Positions 6,801-14,151 of a DNA stretch of 20,788 nucleotides are shown in pieces; the stretch's first letter is position 1; each line of letters starts with the position of its first letter. The DNA lies in NCBI GenBank assembly GCA_005239945.1, contig SBAY01000250.1, positions 1 through 20,788 of the forward strand. The letters run 5' to 3'. Origin of the DNA: Nitrospira sp. GTDB lineage: Bacteria > UBA9089 > CG2-30-40-21 > SBAY01. The translations under genes and the position numbers were made by a program. The notes beneath the pieces were generated by a model, which was given only the letters and a program-made list of their open reading frames with translations, had not been told where the DNA came from and did no database searches.

Positions 6801-8642
6801 ATGAAAAAGAATGTAATCGATGCTGTAACAGAAGTAGGAGACCAATTACGTCGAAATAATTGTATACCTTTCGTTGGATCAGGAGTCTCAGCAGAATATG
6901 AAGACAAAGAAGCTGGTAAGAAGTATTCAGGTATTCCTACAGCAAAACAATTACTTAAAGAATTACGGAATCGTCATGGTGCCTCATGGATCATTTCGGA
7001 GATATCTTTTCCCCAAGCATTATCAATTTTTCGTGCTGAAAGAGGAGATGGTCCATATTTCGAATTTCTTACAGATTATATTAAGCGCCCCAAGATAATT
7101 CCTCTACCAGCACATCACTTAATTGCACAACTGCCTTTCAAGGGGATAATTACTACCAATTGGGATATTCTCTTAGAAGATGTTCTTGATGAAGAAAAAT
7201 ACCATCGTATTGTGAAAGATGAAGATGTTACGCTATTATCTGCAGATAAAATTCCTTTGATTAAACTACATGGATCTATTACTGATCGCAACTCAATAAT
7301 TGCTACTGTTGAAGACATGATAGATTTTTTCCCGAAGCATCCTTTATTAACTAATTTAATACGGGTTCTTTGTGCATCCAGATCGTTGTTATTTCTTGGA
7401 TATAGTTTGGAAGATATTGATCTCATGCAACTCTTTCAAGGTCTTAAACGGGAGATTGGGGTGCTAATCTATAGATCATATGCTGTCCAAAAAGGCCCCT
7501 CTGAATTTACAATAAGATATTGGGATAAACAAGGAATAGATATAATTGATGGAGATGCAACTGAATTTTTAAGACTGTTACATACAGAATATCTTTTGGG
7601 GAAATCGATTCCCTCTCCAGAAAATCGCAACTGGATTATTAAAGATCCATTTTTAAGTACTATCTTTGTTAAGATTCGAGGGTTACCCACAGAAAGTCAA
7701 GTAATAGATGGTATTCTTGACAATATTCTATCTGTACTTAATAGTGAAGATTCATTAGAGAATATTAAAAAGCGAGTCTTAAAGGCATTAGATGCTGTTA
7801 TTGAACACAGACCTAATTATGAAGCATTAAAGAAGCTTCATGGAGATATTGAAAAATGGTTTTCATCAGGTAAAACTAAGGCAGAGATGAAGAGAAAGGT
7901 TGATAATTTTATTAAAATACGGAATACAGGAGTTATTAAGATTGGTAACCATGGCTCGAAAATAATCTTAGAAATAATTGAAAAGGAAGGTAAGATACTC
8001 TTATATTCCCAGAGTACACGTGTCTGTAGTGTCTTCGAGCAATGGCAGAAAGATATAAAGGGTAGTAGGTATCCTGAGTTGCAGATATACATTGCTGAAT
8101 GTCGTCCTAAATCACCTAAGCCTTTTCAGGATTCTTTTGAGTATGCGGGAAGTATTATTGATGTTTGTAAGCCTATTAATATTAAAGTGGTTCCTGACAG
8201 TTCCATTGCACATTACATAATGGAAGGAGAAATAAAAGCAGTCTTCCTTGGTGCACATATGATTATAGAAAAAGTCGATGGAAATATAATTATTATAAAT
8301 ACTACAGGCTCTCTTATGATTACTGAAATTGCGACTCACCATGGTATACCAATTTATATCTTTGCAGAGGAATCCAAAATTGTTACCTCTGTCAAGAAAA
8401 TTGAAGTACAATATGAACCAGAAGAAAATCTTATTAGCGAAGATGACGGAAGACTCAAAGGATTGAAAAAGAGGTTGAATTTAGGAGAAGATGAAGATAT
8501 TTTAGTAAATCCAGGCTATGATAAAATCGACACATCTAATATTACAGCTCCAATATTTCTGATTACTGAAAAGCGAAAGCTAAAATTTGAAAATGGTAAA
8601 CTTTCAGAAATAGAAGACTATTATACTAAACGACAAAAATAA
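6801..8642 (+). CDS. SIR2-like NADase domain fused to eIF2B/ribose-1,5-bisphosphate-isomerase-like domain
   Basis: Residues about 15-260 form a SIR2-like domain of the kind found in defence proteins: GSGVS (26-30), TTNWD with catalytic Asn120, LHG with catalytic His157, and LGYSLED (199-205). These predict NAD+ cleavage. Residues about 300-535 match the IF-2B family: ILLYSQSTRV (399-408, compare ILTHSYS), ECRP (433-436, compare ESRP), VPDSS (464-468), FLGAH (482-486) and NTTGS (500-504). In catalytic relatives (MtnA, ribose-1,5-bisphosphate isomerase) the HCN Cys and the GAD Asp are essential. Here they are replaced (YSQS, GAH), as in eIF2B regulatory subunits that bind ligands without catalysis. 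Between the domains is a helical segment. The present stop TAA is made by the IS630 junction; without the element six more residues (YLSRSL) would follow. I infer a ligand-gated NADase. Confidence 0.85.
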   Translation: MKKNVIDAVTEVGDQLRRNNCIPFVGSGVSAEYEDKEAGKKYSGIPTAKQLLKELRNRHGASWIISEISFPQALSIFRAERGDGPYFEFLTDYIKRPKIIPLPAHHLIAQLPFKGIITTNWDILLEDVLDEEKYHRIVKDEDVTLLSADKIPLIKLHGSITDRNSIIATVEDMIDFFPKHPLLTNLIRVLCASRSLLFLGYSLEDIDLMQLFQGLKREIGVLIYRSYAVQKGPSEFTIRYWDKQGIDIIDGDATEFLRLLHTEYLLGKSIPSPENRNWIIKDPFLSTIFVKIRGLPTESQVIDGILDNILSVLNSEDSLENIKKRVLKALDAVIEHRPNYEALKKLHGDIEKWFSSGKTKAEMKRKVDNFIKIRNTGVIKIGNHGSKIILEIIEKEGKILLYSQSTRVCSVFEQWQKDIKGSRYPELQIYIAECRPKSPKPFQDSFEYAGSIIDVCKPINIKVVPDSSIAHYIMEGEIKAVFLGAHMIIEKVDGNIIIINTTGSLMITEIATHHGIPIYIFAEESKIVTSVKKIEVQYEPEENLISEDDGRLKGLKKRLNLGEDEDILVNPGYDKIDTSNITAPIFLITEKRKLKFENGKLSEIEDYYTKRQK

Positions 8643-8643
8643 G

Positions 8644-8672
8644 TTGACAAAATTACCTATTCATGATATAAT
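8644..8672 (+). promoter_or_regulatory. IS630 transposase promoter, -35 inside the terminal repeat, followed by a hairpin
   Basis: TTGACA (8644-8649) and TATAAT (8667-8672) are exactly 17 bases apart. The -35 box is part of the terminal inverted repeat. A perfect hairpin CCCAATT/AATTGGG (8676-8693) begins at the expected transcript start and ends beside the Shine-Dalgarno site GGGAGGG before ATG 8708. Such a hairpin could limit translation from read-through transcripts of the host operon. Confidence 0.75.
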
Positions 8673-8707
8673 AATCCCAATTATAAAATTGGGAGGGATA
8701 GAATAAA

Positions 8708-9226
8708 ATGAAAGCATTAAGTATAACATGCAAGGATGTAAACCGGGAATCGTTATTAAGAATGGCAGAAGAAATTCCGGGAGCATGGATAGGAATTAGA
8801 ATAGCTGCCTATTTATTGATATTAGATGGTTGGAAATCTTCTCATGTGAGCAAATTATTTGATGTAAGTCGTTGGACAGTAGTAAAATGGATTCATAAGG
8901 CAAATCAGGATGGTGTAGAATCTATCAAAGATAAACTACGTATTGGAAGACCAACCAAATTTAATAAAGATGTCCAAAAGAAGTTAGAAGAGGCATTATC
9001 AAAGTCTCCAAAGGAATTTGGTATTTCCAGGATAAAATGGGATGGAGTTGTGGTTGTGGAATATTTGAAACGTTTTCATTATATAACCATTCATGTTCGT
9101 CACGCTCAGCGGTTGATTCGCAATCTTGGATATTCATTGAGGCAACCCCTCTATCGGTTTGTTCAAGCCAGAAATGAAGGGATAGAAGAGTTCCATAACG
9201 GAATAAAAAAAACTTCAATTAATTAA
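8708..9226 (+). CDS. IS630 transposase, N-terminal part (helix-turn-helix region)
   Basis: The 172-residue product has the winged/helix-turn-helix DNA-binding region of IS630 transposases: HVSKLFDVSRWTVVKWIHKA, followed by GRPTKF and a second HTH-like segment ending in HAQRLIRNLGYSLRQPLYRF. The frame ends shortly after a run of eight A residues (9205-9212). Reading with one A fewer, or a +1 shift, continues directly into the catalytic half as IKKLQLIKESGG. The Shine-Dalgarno site is GGGAGGG. Homopolymer slippage could produce the full protein, or the copy is dead. Confidence 0.85.
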   Translation: MKALSITCKDVNRESLLRMAEEIPGAWIGIRIAAYLLILDGWKSSHVSKLFDVSRWTVVKWIHKANQDGVESIKDKLRIGRPTKFNKDVQKKLEEALSKSPKEFGISRIKWDGVVVVEYLKRFHYITIHVRHAQRLIRNLGYSLRQPLYRFVQARNEGIEEFHNGIKKTSIN

Positions 9227-9749
9227 GGAAAGCGGTGGAAAAGAGATAATTCTGTTTGAGGATGAAGCTGGTTTTTCCCTTCATCCGAAGCGGGGAAGAA
9301 TGTGGGTAAAAAAAGGAACAGAGCCTTATGTTGATACTCGCAGTCAACATCAAAAACGTATCAATGTATTTGGGTGGGTAGATCCTGTTAATGGGCTCCA
9401 TGGTATGGATGAGTGGATAAAGGGCAATACTGATGGTTTTCTAAACATTCTCAAGCAGATTGCCTATAAATTTAAAGACAAAATCGTAGATTTTTGGGTA
9501 GATAGAGCAAAATGGCATAAGGGTAAACGAGTTGAACAATTTCTCATGAAATATAGCTATATACGGATTCATTATTTACCAGCATATCATCCTGAATTGA
9601 ATTGTCAGGAAATTTTTTGGCGAACGATGAGATATGAAGAAACTACAAATGCTTTCTTCGAAACAATTGAAGATTTAAAAGATGCTGTTTTCAAAAGGTC
9701 ACGACGTTGGAAGCCCAAAAAAATAAAATCATTATGTCAACTTATTTAA
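9213..9749 (+). CDS. IS630 transposase, C-terminal DDE catalytic part (other frame)
   Basis: The frame opens at the end of the A8 run and has no start of its own near its beginning; the first internal ATG is 9300. It encodes IILFEDEAGFSLHPKRGRMW (first catalytic Asp), DFWVDRAKWHKG (second Asp) and LPAYHPELNCQEIFW (catalytic Glu region), the normal IS630 triad. The last codons cross the element boundary: the final Leu and Ile codons use the TA duplication and the TAA stop (9747-9749) lies in target DNA. Confidence 0.82.
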   Translation, partial: LQLIKESGGKEIILFEDEAGFSLHPKRGRMWVKKGTEPYVDTRSQHQKRINVFGWVDPVNGLHGMDEWIKGNTDGFLNILKQIAYKFKDKIVDFWVDRAKWHKGKRVEQFLMKYSYIRIHYLPAYHPELNCQEIFWRTMRYEETTNAFFETIEDLKDAVFKRSRRWKPKKIKSLCQLI

Positions 9750-9785
9750 GTCGTTCACTATAAATAAATTAAGGAGGATTTTCAA

Positions 9786-10205
9786 ATGAAACAAATTCTA
9801 ATTTTAGGAGCAATTCCTTCTGATGGAAATAAGTATATGATGTTATACTCACAATTAGTGTCTCTTTGTAAAAATTACGCTGAAGAAGTCTATTCACCTC
9901 TTGATACTAAGGAATTTAAAGGTTCTGCTCAGGAACGTTATGATAGAGCGATAAGACTGGTATCTACTTCAGAGTTAATAATTGGTGAATTAAGTGCACC
10001 GTCTACTGGCGAAGGGATGGAGATACAGGAGGCTTGTAGATGTAATATACCTTTAATTATAATTGCACAAAAGGGAAACAAGGTATCAGAATTAGTCAGG
10101 GGAGTACCAATATTGGAAGAAATAGTATATTATGATACTGTAGAAGACTTGCAAAGAACTATTAAGGCAAAGTTGGAAGAGTTAAGTTTCAAAAGCTCCA
10201 CTTAA
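9786..10205 (+). CDS. DNPH1/nucleoside 2-deoxyribosyltransferase-like N-glycosidase
   Basis: The 139-residue protein has the small Rossmann-like fold of nucleoside deoxyribosyltransferases and the 2'-deoxynucleoside 5'-phosphate N-hydrolase DNPH1. It starts ILILGAIP. The segment YDRAIRLVSTSELIIGELSAPSTGEGMEIQEA (52-83) matches the DNPH1-type pattern in which Asp and Ser of the strand-loop and the Glu (here Glu79) bind ribose and act as nucleophile. It predicts cleavage of the base-sugar bond of a nucleotide, or base exchange. AAGGAGG lies about 8 bases before the ATG. After removal of the IS630 element the start is 22 nt from the restored SIR2 stop, so both were in one operon. The substrate cannot be read from sequence; the proximity to alarmone and NAD enzymes suggests a nucleotide product of the same system. 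Confidence 0.75.
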   Translation: MKQILILGAIPSDGNKYMMLYSQLVSLCKNYAEEVYSPLDTKEFKGSAQERYDRAIRLVSTSELIIGELSAPSTGEGMEIQEACRCNIPLIIIAQKGNKVSELVRGVPILEEIVYYDTVEDLQRTIKAKLEELSFKSST

Positions 10206-10256
10206 ATCACCAATTACACAAAATAATACTATTTTTCAGAATAGGGGGGATAAATT

Positions 10257-10964
10257 ATGTTGCTAAAAGATAAAGTTGTTTTAATTACTGGCGCAGGTAG
10301 AGGATTGGGGAAATCAACGGCATTACTATTTGGCAGGCATGGCGCAAAAGTTGCCGTTGTAGCAAGAACAAAGAGAGAAATAGATGAAGTAGCTAAGAAA
10401 ATAGTGGAATTAGACGGTGAGGCTATAGCAATACAAACTGATATTGCAGAGGAAAATCAGGTACAGAACTTGTTTTCACAAATTGACAAAATGTTTGGAA
10501 GAATTGATATTTTGCTCAATAATGCAGGTATTGGTATATATGGTCCAGTAGAAGAACTAAAATCAGATGACCTGGAGAGAATGTTAGCAGTAAATCTTAA
10601 AGGGACTATATATTGCTCCAAGGCAGCATTTATTCGGATGAAGAAAACTGGATCAGGACATATTGTCAATGTAATCTCCACGTCAGGAAAGATAGGAAGA
10701 TTTGGTGAAAGTGGCTATTGTGCCTCCAAATTTGGTGTAGCCGGCTTTTCGGAAAGTCTTAAATTAGAAGGGAAAAAACACGGTATTGCAGTTATCTCTT
10801 TCTATCCAGGAGGGATGAATACTACATTTTGGGATAAGGTTAAAAACAAGCCCGATACAAGTAAATTCATGGATCCAGATGAAGTAGCATCTGTGTTACT
10901 TCAAGTTGTTTTAGATTACAAAACATTGATGATTGGAGATATCACTATACAGAGGAGTAGCTAA
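10257..10964 (+). CDS. Short-chain dehydrogenase/reductase (classical SDR)
   Basis: This 235-residue NAD(P)-dependent oxidoreductase has a full classical SDR signature: TGAGRGLG (11-18) for cofactor binding, TDI at 61-63, NNAG (88-91), Asn113, Ser141/Ser143, and the catalytic Tyr154 and Lys158 (YCASK). The Arg-rich loop VVARTKR after the second strand suggests NADP(H). After the catalytic segment comes PGGMNTTF, the usual PG motif for cofactor binding. It is cytosolic, with no membrane segment. AGGGGGG lies 7 bases before the ATG. The next gene starts 1 nt after its stop, so the two are translationally coupled. Substrate is unknown; sugar or polyol oxidation would fit the neighbours but is inference. 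Confidence 0.9.
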   Translation: MLLKDKVVLITGAGRGLGKSTALLFGRHGAKVAVVARTKREIDEVAKKIVELDGEAIAIQTDIAEENQVQNLFSQIDKMFGRIDILLNNAGIGIYGPVEELKSDDLERMLAVNLKGTIYCSKAAFIRMKKTGSGHIVNVISTSGKIGRFGESGYCASKFGVAGFSESLKLEGKKHGIAVISFYPGGMNTTFWDKVKNKPDTSKFMDPDEVASVLLQVVLDYKTLMIGDITIQRSS

Positions 10965-10965
10965 G

Positions 10966-12042
10966 ATGAGTAAACGAACATTAAAATCTCCTGAATTTTT
11001 CAAAAGAGAGTTTTATAAGGAAAGTAGAAAAATTGAAATATTAAAGATAATGAAAAAGTTTGGAGGGTATAAAGCTTATGAGATGGCTGAAAATGAAAAA
11101 GCAATCAGGAGATATTTTGGTACAACTAAGCACTTTCCAATCCCCAAATTATTAGAAGTAGATGATCAGAAAGCTGTATATTTTGAATATATCGAGGGAA
11201 TTTCTCTGTTTCAACTATTGCAACTTCTGGATAAAATGGTCAAGGGGAAAAATATTAGAATTCAAAAAAAAGCTTGGCAGACAAAATATATTTGTATAAA
11301 ACGCGCTGTTGAAGACACCTTATACTTTCAGAGTAGAAATGAGAAGTTAAGTTCGATAATATCTAATCCTACTCCCTATCCTTATTTTGATAGAATTTAT
11401 AATTCCATTTTATTTGCATCCAAAAATATCCTTCATGAACCAGAAGTGTCTTCTGACATTATTTCAGATATTAATGTTTTAGCAGGAAACCTGAAGGTAA
11501 AATCTGTTTGGCATTATCGAGATGCAAGCCCCAAAAATATGATGGTTCGTTCAAAAGCTCTATCAATGAAAAATGGTTATTCTTATCTTAAAGAGTCGAT
11601 AGAGAGTAATTCTGAAGATTGGATTTTAAAATTCATATCGAAGAACCTTTACCATGTTGATTTCAGATCGGTCTCTCAGTTGGTAACCCAGCAGGATGAT
11701 TTGATTCATATGGTAGAACACGAAGTTGCAAATTTAGGTCCAAAAATTAACATGATATCAATGTTGCCAGGGATAAAGAAAGATTATGATTGGTACCTTA
11801 CTCTATTAGCAAGAGCCATAAGATTTTGGGGCAGACGCATTGCTTATCTATATAAAGATCCAGCAATATATCGTAAACGCTATAAGGATGAAAATCACCA
11901 ATTTCACTATCAAAAAATCCTCTGTGCAATTGAAAACCTCAAGAAATTCAAGGATGAGTCAAGAGAATTCCCTTACCTTGAAAAAAGAATAAGAGAATTA
12001 GGAGAAAGATTGTATGGACAATTAGTATTTAGAGCTGATTAG
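10966..12042 (+). CDS. Protein-kinase-fold (APH-like) phosphotransferase
   Basis: The 358-residue protein has the kinase-fold catalytic loop YRDASPKN (184-191) with Asp186 and Asn191, and a following HVDFR (230-234) whose Asp232 takes the place of the DFG metal-binding Asp. Upstream, PIPKLLEVDDQKAVYFEYIEGISLFQLL (58-85) looks like the hinge region of aminoglycoside-phosphotransferase-like small-molecule kinases. I do not see a clear glycine-rich loop. The real substrate could be a sugar, lipopolysaccharide core or nucleoside. AGAGGAG is 8 bases before ATG 10966; an earlier in-frame ATG at 10933 overlaps the SDR gene and has no such site. It is coupled to the SDR gene by a 1-nt gap. The kinase-fold call is good; the role is unknown. 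Confidence 0.7.
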   Translation: MSKRTLKSPEFFKREFYKESRKIEILKIMKKFGGYKAYEMAENEKAIRRYFGTTKHFPIPKLLEVDDQKAVYFEYIEGISLFQLLQLLDKMVKGKNIRIQKKAWQTKYICIKRAVEDTLYFQSRNEKLSSIISNPTPYPYFDRIYNSILFASKNILHEPEVSSDIISDINVLAGNLKVKSVWHYRDASPKNMMVRSKALSMKNGYSYLKESIESNSEDWILKFISKNLYHVDFRSVSQLVTQQDDLIHMVEHEVANLGPKINMISMLPGIKKDYDWYLTLLARAIRFWGRRIAYLYKDPAIYRKRYKDENHQFHYQKILCAIENLKKFKDESREFPYLEKRIRELGERLYGQLVFRAD

Positions 12043-12089
12043 TATTTAATTTTCACAATGGGATTCAACTTAAATTCAAGAGGAGTATT

Positions 12090-12923
12090 ATGGCATATAA
12101 GCTGATAGTTTTAGATGTTGATGGGACTCTTGTAGATGATTCTTATGAACTTTCTCCCCAGACAGTGAGAAGTATCCGAATGGTTCAAAAAAAGAAAAAC
12201 ATTCATTTCACTTTAGCCACAGGTCGTCCACCTCAAGGAGTTGTAAAACTTTACCAAAGGTTAAGACTCCATATTCCAATTATTGCTTTTAATGGAGCAC
12301 TGATTAAACATCCTTTGGAACAAAAGATATTATTTTACAAGCCAATTCCTGTGGAGATTGCAAGAAAGGTTGTTGAGATAGTTGAAGAAATTAAAGCTGA
12401 TAATTCTTCTTTTTGCTTGAACCTATATGATATTGATAATTGGTTCGTTCAAGAAATAAACGAGATGGTAGATGAAGAGAGAAACATTATTGGATTTAAG
12501 CCGACGATTGTTGAAGATTTTCATACTTGTCTAAATACTCCCTTTGCTAAAATACTTGTGTTAGGAAATACTAACCAACTCTTGGATTTAAAAAGGATTC
12601 TAGAAGATAGTTGTGGTACTGAAATTACAGTTGATATATCAAAACCAACTTATTTGGAAATCACGAGTAGCTCAGCATCTAAAGGTAATGCTACTCAGAT
12701 ATTAGTTTCACATCTTGGGTTATCATCTGAAGATGTTGTAGCTATTGGAGACAGCATGAATGACTTAGATATGATTAAATATGCTGGGTTAGGAGTAGTA
12801 GTAAAAAATGCTCCTGAAACACTGCAAAAGCAAGCAGATTTAGTAATTCCTTCGAACAATGATGAAGGAATAGTATCATTTCTAGAAAAGCTTTTTTTTA
12901 AAGATGGCGACAGACAAACTTAA
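12090..12923 (+). CDS. Cof-type HAD-IIB sugar-phosphate phosphatase
   Basis: The 277-residue protein shows the HAD motifs in order: DVDGTLV (9-15) with nucleophile Asp9 and acid/base Asp11, TLATGRP (about 40) as motif II, a C2 cap domain, a Lys in SKGNATQIL as motif III, and GDSMNDLDMIKYAG as motif IV. The Cof-type family dephosphorylates hexose and pentose phosphates and similar small molecules. AGAGGAG lies just before the ATG, 47 nt after the kinase gene. It is the last + strand gene of the series; the next gene is convergent. In this setting it could remove a phosphorylated signal or by-product, but that is inference. Confidence 0.9.
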   Translation: MAYKLIVLDVDGTLVDDSYELSPQTVRSIRMVQKKKNIHFTLATGRPPQGVVKLYQRLRLHIPIIAFNGALIKHPLEQKILFYKPIPVEIARKVVEIVEEIKADNSSFCLNLYDIDNWFVQEINEMVDEERNIIGFKPTIVEDFHTCLNTPFAKILVLGNTNQLLDLKRILEDSCGTEITVDISKPTYLEITSSSASKGNATQILVSHLGLSSEDVVAIGDSMNDLDMIKYAGLGVVVKNAPETLQKQADLVIPSNNDEGIVSFLEKLFFKDGDRQT

Positions 12924-12937
12924 ATTTGCAACCCTTT

Positions 12938-13048
12938 TTATCCACAATGTCAGATGTCTATATATACACTAAGATCCTCTCCGAAAAGTCAGGTAGTATT
13001 TTTGAAGCCCGCATGACCATAAAGATTGGAACACGAGTTTCGGATAGG
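12938..13048. repeat. Convergent intergenic region with inverted repeat and one consensus DnaA box
   Basis: CCTCTCCGAAA (12976-12986) pairs with TTTCGGATAGG (13038-13048), one mismatch, across 51 bases. A perfect single TTATCCACA occurs at 12938-12946. There is no T-run typical of an intrinsic terminator. This is the only space in which transcripts of the HAD gene and of the oppositely oriented HD gene can end. Confidence 0.35.
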
Positions 13049-13067
13049 CTCTAAGGCATATTTGAGG

Positions 13068-13724
13068 TTATTGTTCTGGTTTGCATAATGACTTTTCTAA
13101 GTAAGATATTACACCTCTGAATATATCGACTACTTTACTACATTCTGGCGAATAATCAGGATCAATTAATGGAAGTATTTTGCTTTTGGATACCAATAGA
13201 TAGTTTTTCTTTTTGGTATCTGACTTTATCTTAGATTTTAACAGCCCCCTAAGATTATCCAACCTATCTAATACCTTTATAATCCTTACAATTTCAGGGG
13301 CTTTTTTTAATTGATTATAATAGTCTACCATAGGGTCACCTTTTGTTAAGAGTTGAATCATTCTTAAAATCTCTTTTCCAAATTCCTTTTCAATCAGAGG
13401 AGCGATATTTTCACCATAATCCTCAAGTATATCATGAAATAAAGCTACAATTACAGTATCTTCTTTAGATACATTTTGTTTTTTTAAAAATCTTTCAGAT
13501 AATTGGATAGTTTCTATAAGATAGATGGAAATTCTTAATGGATGAAGGATGTAAGGGGTCCCTTCATCCCGAGTTTGAGAAGAATGGCAGGATTTTGCAA
13601 AGCTATATGCTTTAAAAATTTTAGGTTTTAAATCAGACGAGATAGTTTGCTCAACCAAGGTATAAAACTTTCTTTCCATTATAGATATATCCGATTCTTC
13701 TGGCTTAAATTGTGGTGTAATCAT
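13068..13724 (-). CDS. Small HD-domain (p)ppGpp hydrolase-like protein (Mesh1/SAH type)
   Basis: The 218-residue protein has the hydrolase half of RelA/SpoT enzymes without a synthetase: His47 followed by QTRDEGTPYILHP (50-62), LFHDILED (95-102) with the metal-binding His97-Asp98 and the catalytic ED pair 101-102, and KVLDRLDNLR (150-159) with metal-binding Asp153. These are the Mn2+-dependent alarmone 3'-pyrophosphohydrolase residues. It is encoded 38 nt after the cupin gene on the same strand and probably shares its transcript. AAAGGAT precedes the start. A stand-alone hydrolase 7.6 kb from a stand-alone synthetase-domain gene makes a plausible on/off pair, although they are in separate operons. 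Other substrates such as NADPH are known for Mesh1-like enzymes. Confidence 0.88.
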   Translation of the reverse strand: MITPQFKPEESDISIMERKFYTLVEQTISSDLKPKIFKAYSFAKSCHSSQTRDEGTPYILHPLRISIYLIETIQLSERFLKKQNVSKEDTVIVALFHDILEDYGENIAPLIEKEFGKEILRMIQLLTKGDPMVDYYNQLKKAPEIVRIIKVLDRLDNLRGLLKSKIKSDTKKKNYLLVSKSKILPLIDPDYSPECSKVVDIFRGVISYLEKSLCKPEQ

Positions 13725-13762
13725 TAAATCCTTTCCCTTTTGGGAGTTGGTTATCTTATTTC

Positions 13763-14131
13763 CTATTCCCGCCCATAAATATCCTCAAATCGCTCAATAT
13801 CATTCTCATCTGCATATCCAAAGGATATTTCTAATACCTTTCCTTTTTTACCAGTTGATGAGAGGCGGTGTTTAGAATTTCTCAGGATTACAATCTCATC
13901 TCCTGGCTTAGGGTCTATAATTTTATCATCTAATTCCACTCTTAACCCCTCATCAAGAATAACCCATAATTCATCTCTTTTTTTATGAACTTGTTTGCTT
14001 AACATTTGATTTGGTTCTACAGTGAGAATCTTAACCGTACATTCTTCATTATGGGCATATCGTTTAAAATTGCCCCATGGTCTAATGTCCTGTATAATTT
14101 TCTTCCTAATATTATTTTCACTTAAACTCAT
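13763..14131 (-). CDS. ManC-type cupin (mannose-6-phosphate isomerase/GDP-mannose pyrophosphorylase C-terminal-like)
   Basis: The 122-residue single cupin matches the C-terminal domain of bifunctional mannose-1-phosphate guanylyltransferases: RPWGNFKRY (17-25), VEPNQMLSKQVHKKRDELW (38-56) with metal ligands His49 and Glu54, PGDEIVILRNSKHRL (76-90) with His88, and the closing DENDIERFEDIYGR. It probably interconverts mannose 6-phosphate and fructose 6-phosphate or binds a related sugar phosphate. The start at 14131 is chosen because a consensus promoter (-10 at 14182-14177) lies downstream of the longer ATG at 14188, so that ATG is not in the transcript. GAGG is 9 bases before ATG 14131. It is followed by the HD hydrolase gene in the same direction. 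Confidence 0.85.
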   Translation of the reverse strand: MSLSENNIRKKIIQDIRPWGNFKRYAHNEECTVKILTVEPNQMLSKQVHKKRDELWVILDEGLRVELDDKIIDPKPGDEIVILRNSKHRLSSTGKKGKVLEISFGYADENDIERFEDIYGRE

Positions 14132-14151
14132 TTTTTTAGCCTCATCCCTTC

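Larger units (their letters stand above)
8642..9742 (+). mobile_element. IS630-type insertion sequence with TA target duplication
   Basis: AGTTGACA at the left end (8642-8649) matches TGTCAACT inverted at the right end (9735-9742). TA flanks both sides (8640-8641 and 9743-9744), the signature of IS630/Tc1-type insertion. The reconstructed target AAATATTT is a perfect palindrome around the TA. The inner transposase carries a DDE triad but is split by a frameshift. The element sits at the very end of the SIR2 gene and supplies its stop codon; conversely the transposase stop (9747-9749) lies outside the element in target DNA. Confidence 0.85.

Noticed and set aside
12938..12946. A perfect DnaA box TTATCCACA between the convergent HAD and HD genes
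   Set aside because: It is single, with no further boxes or AT-rich unwinding region around it. One copy is expected by chance in AT-rich DNA.
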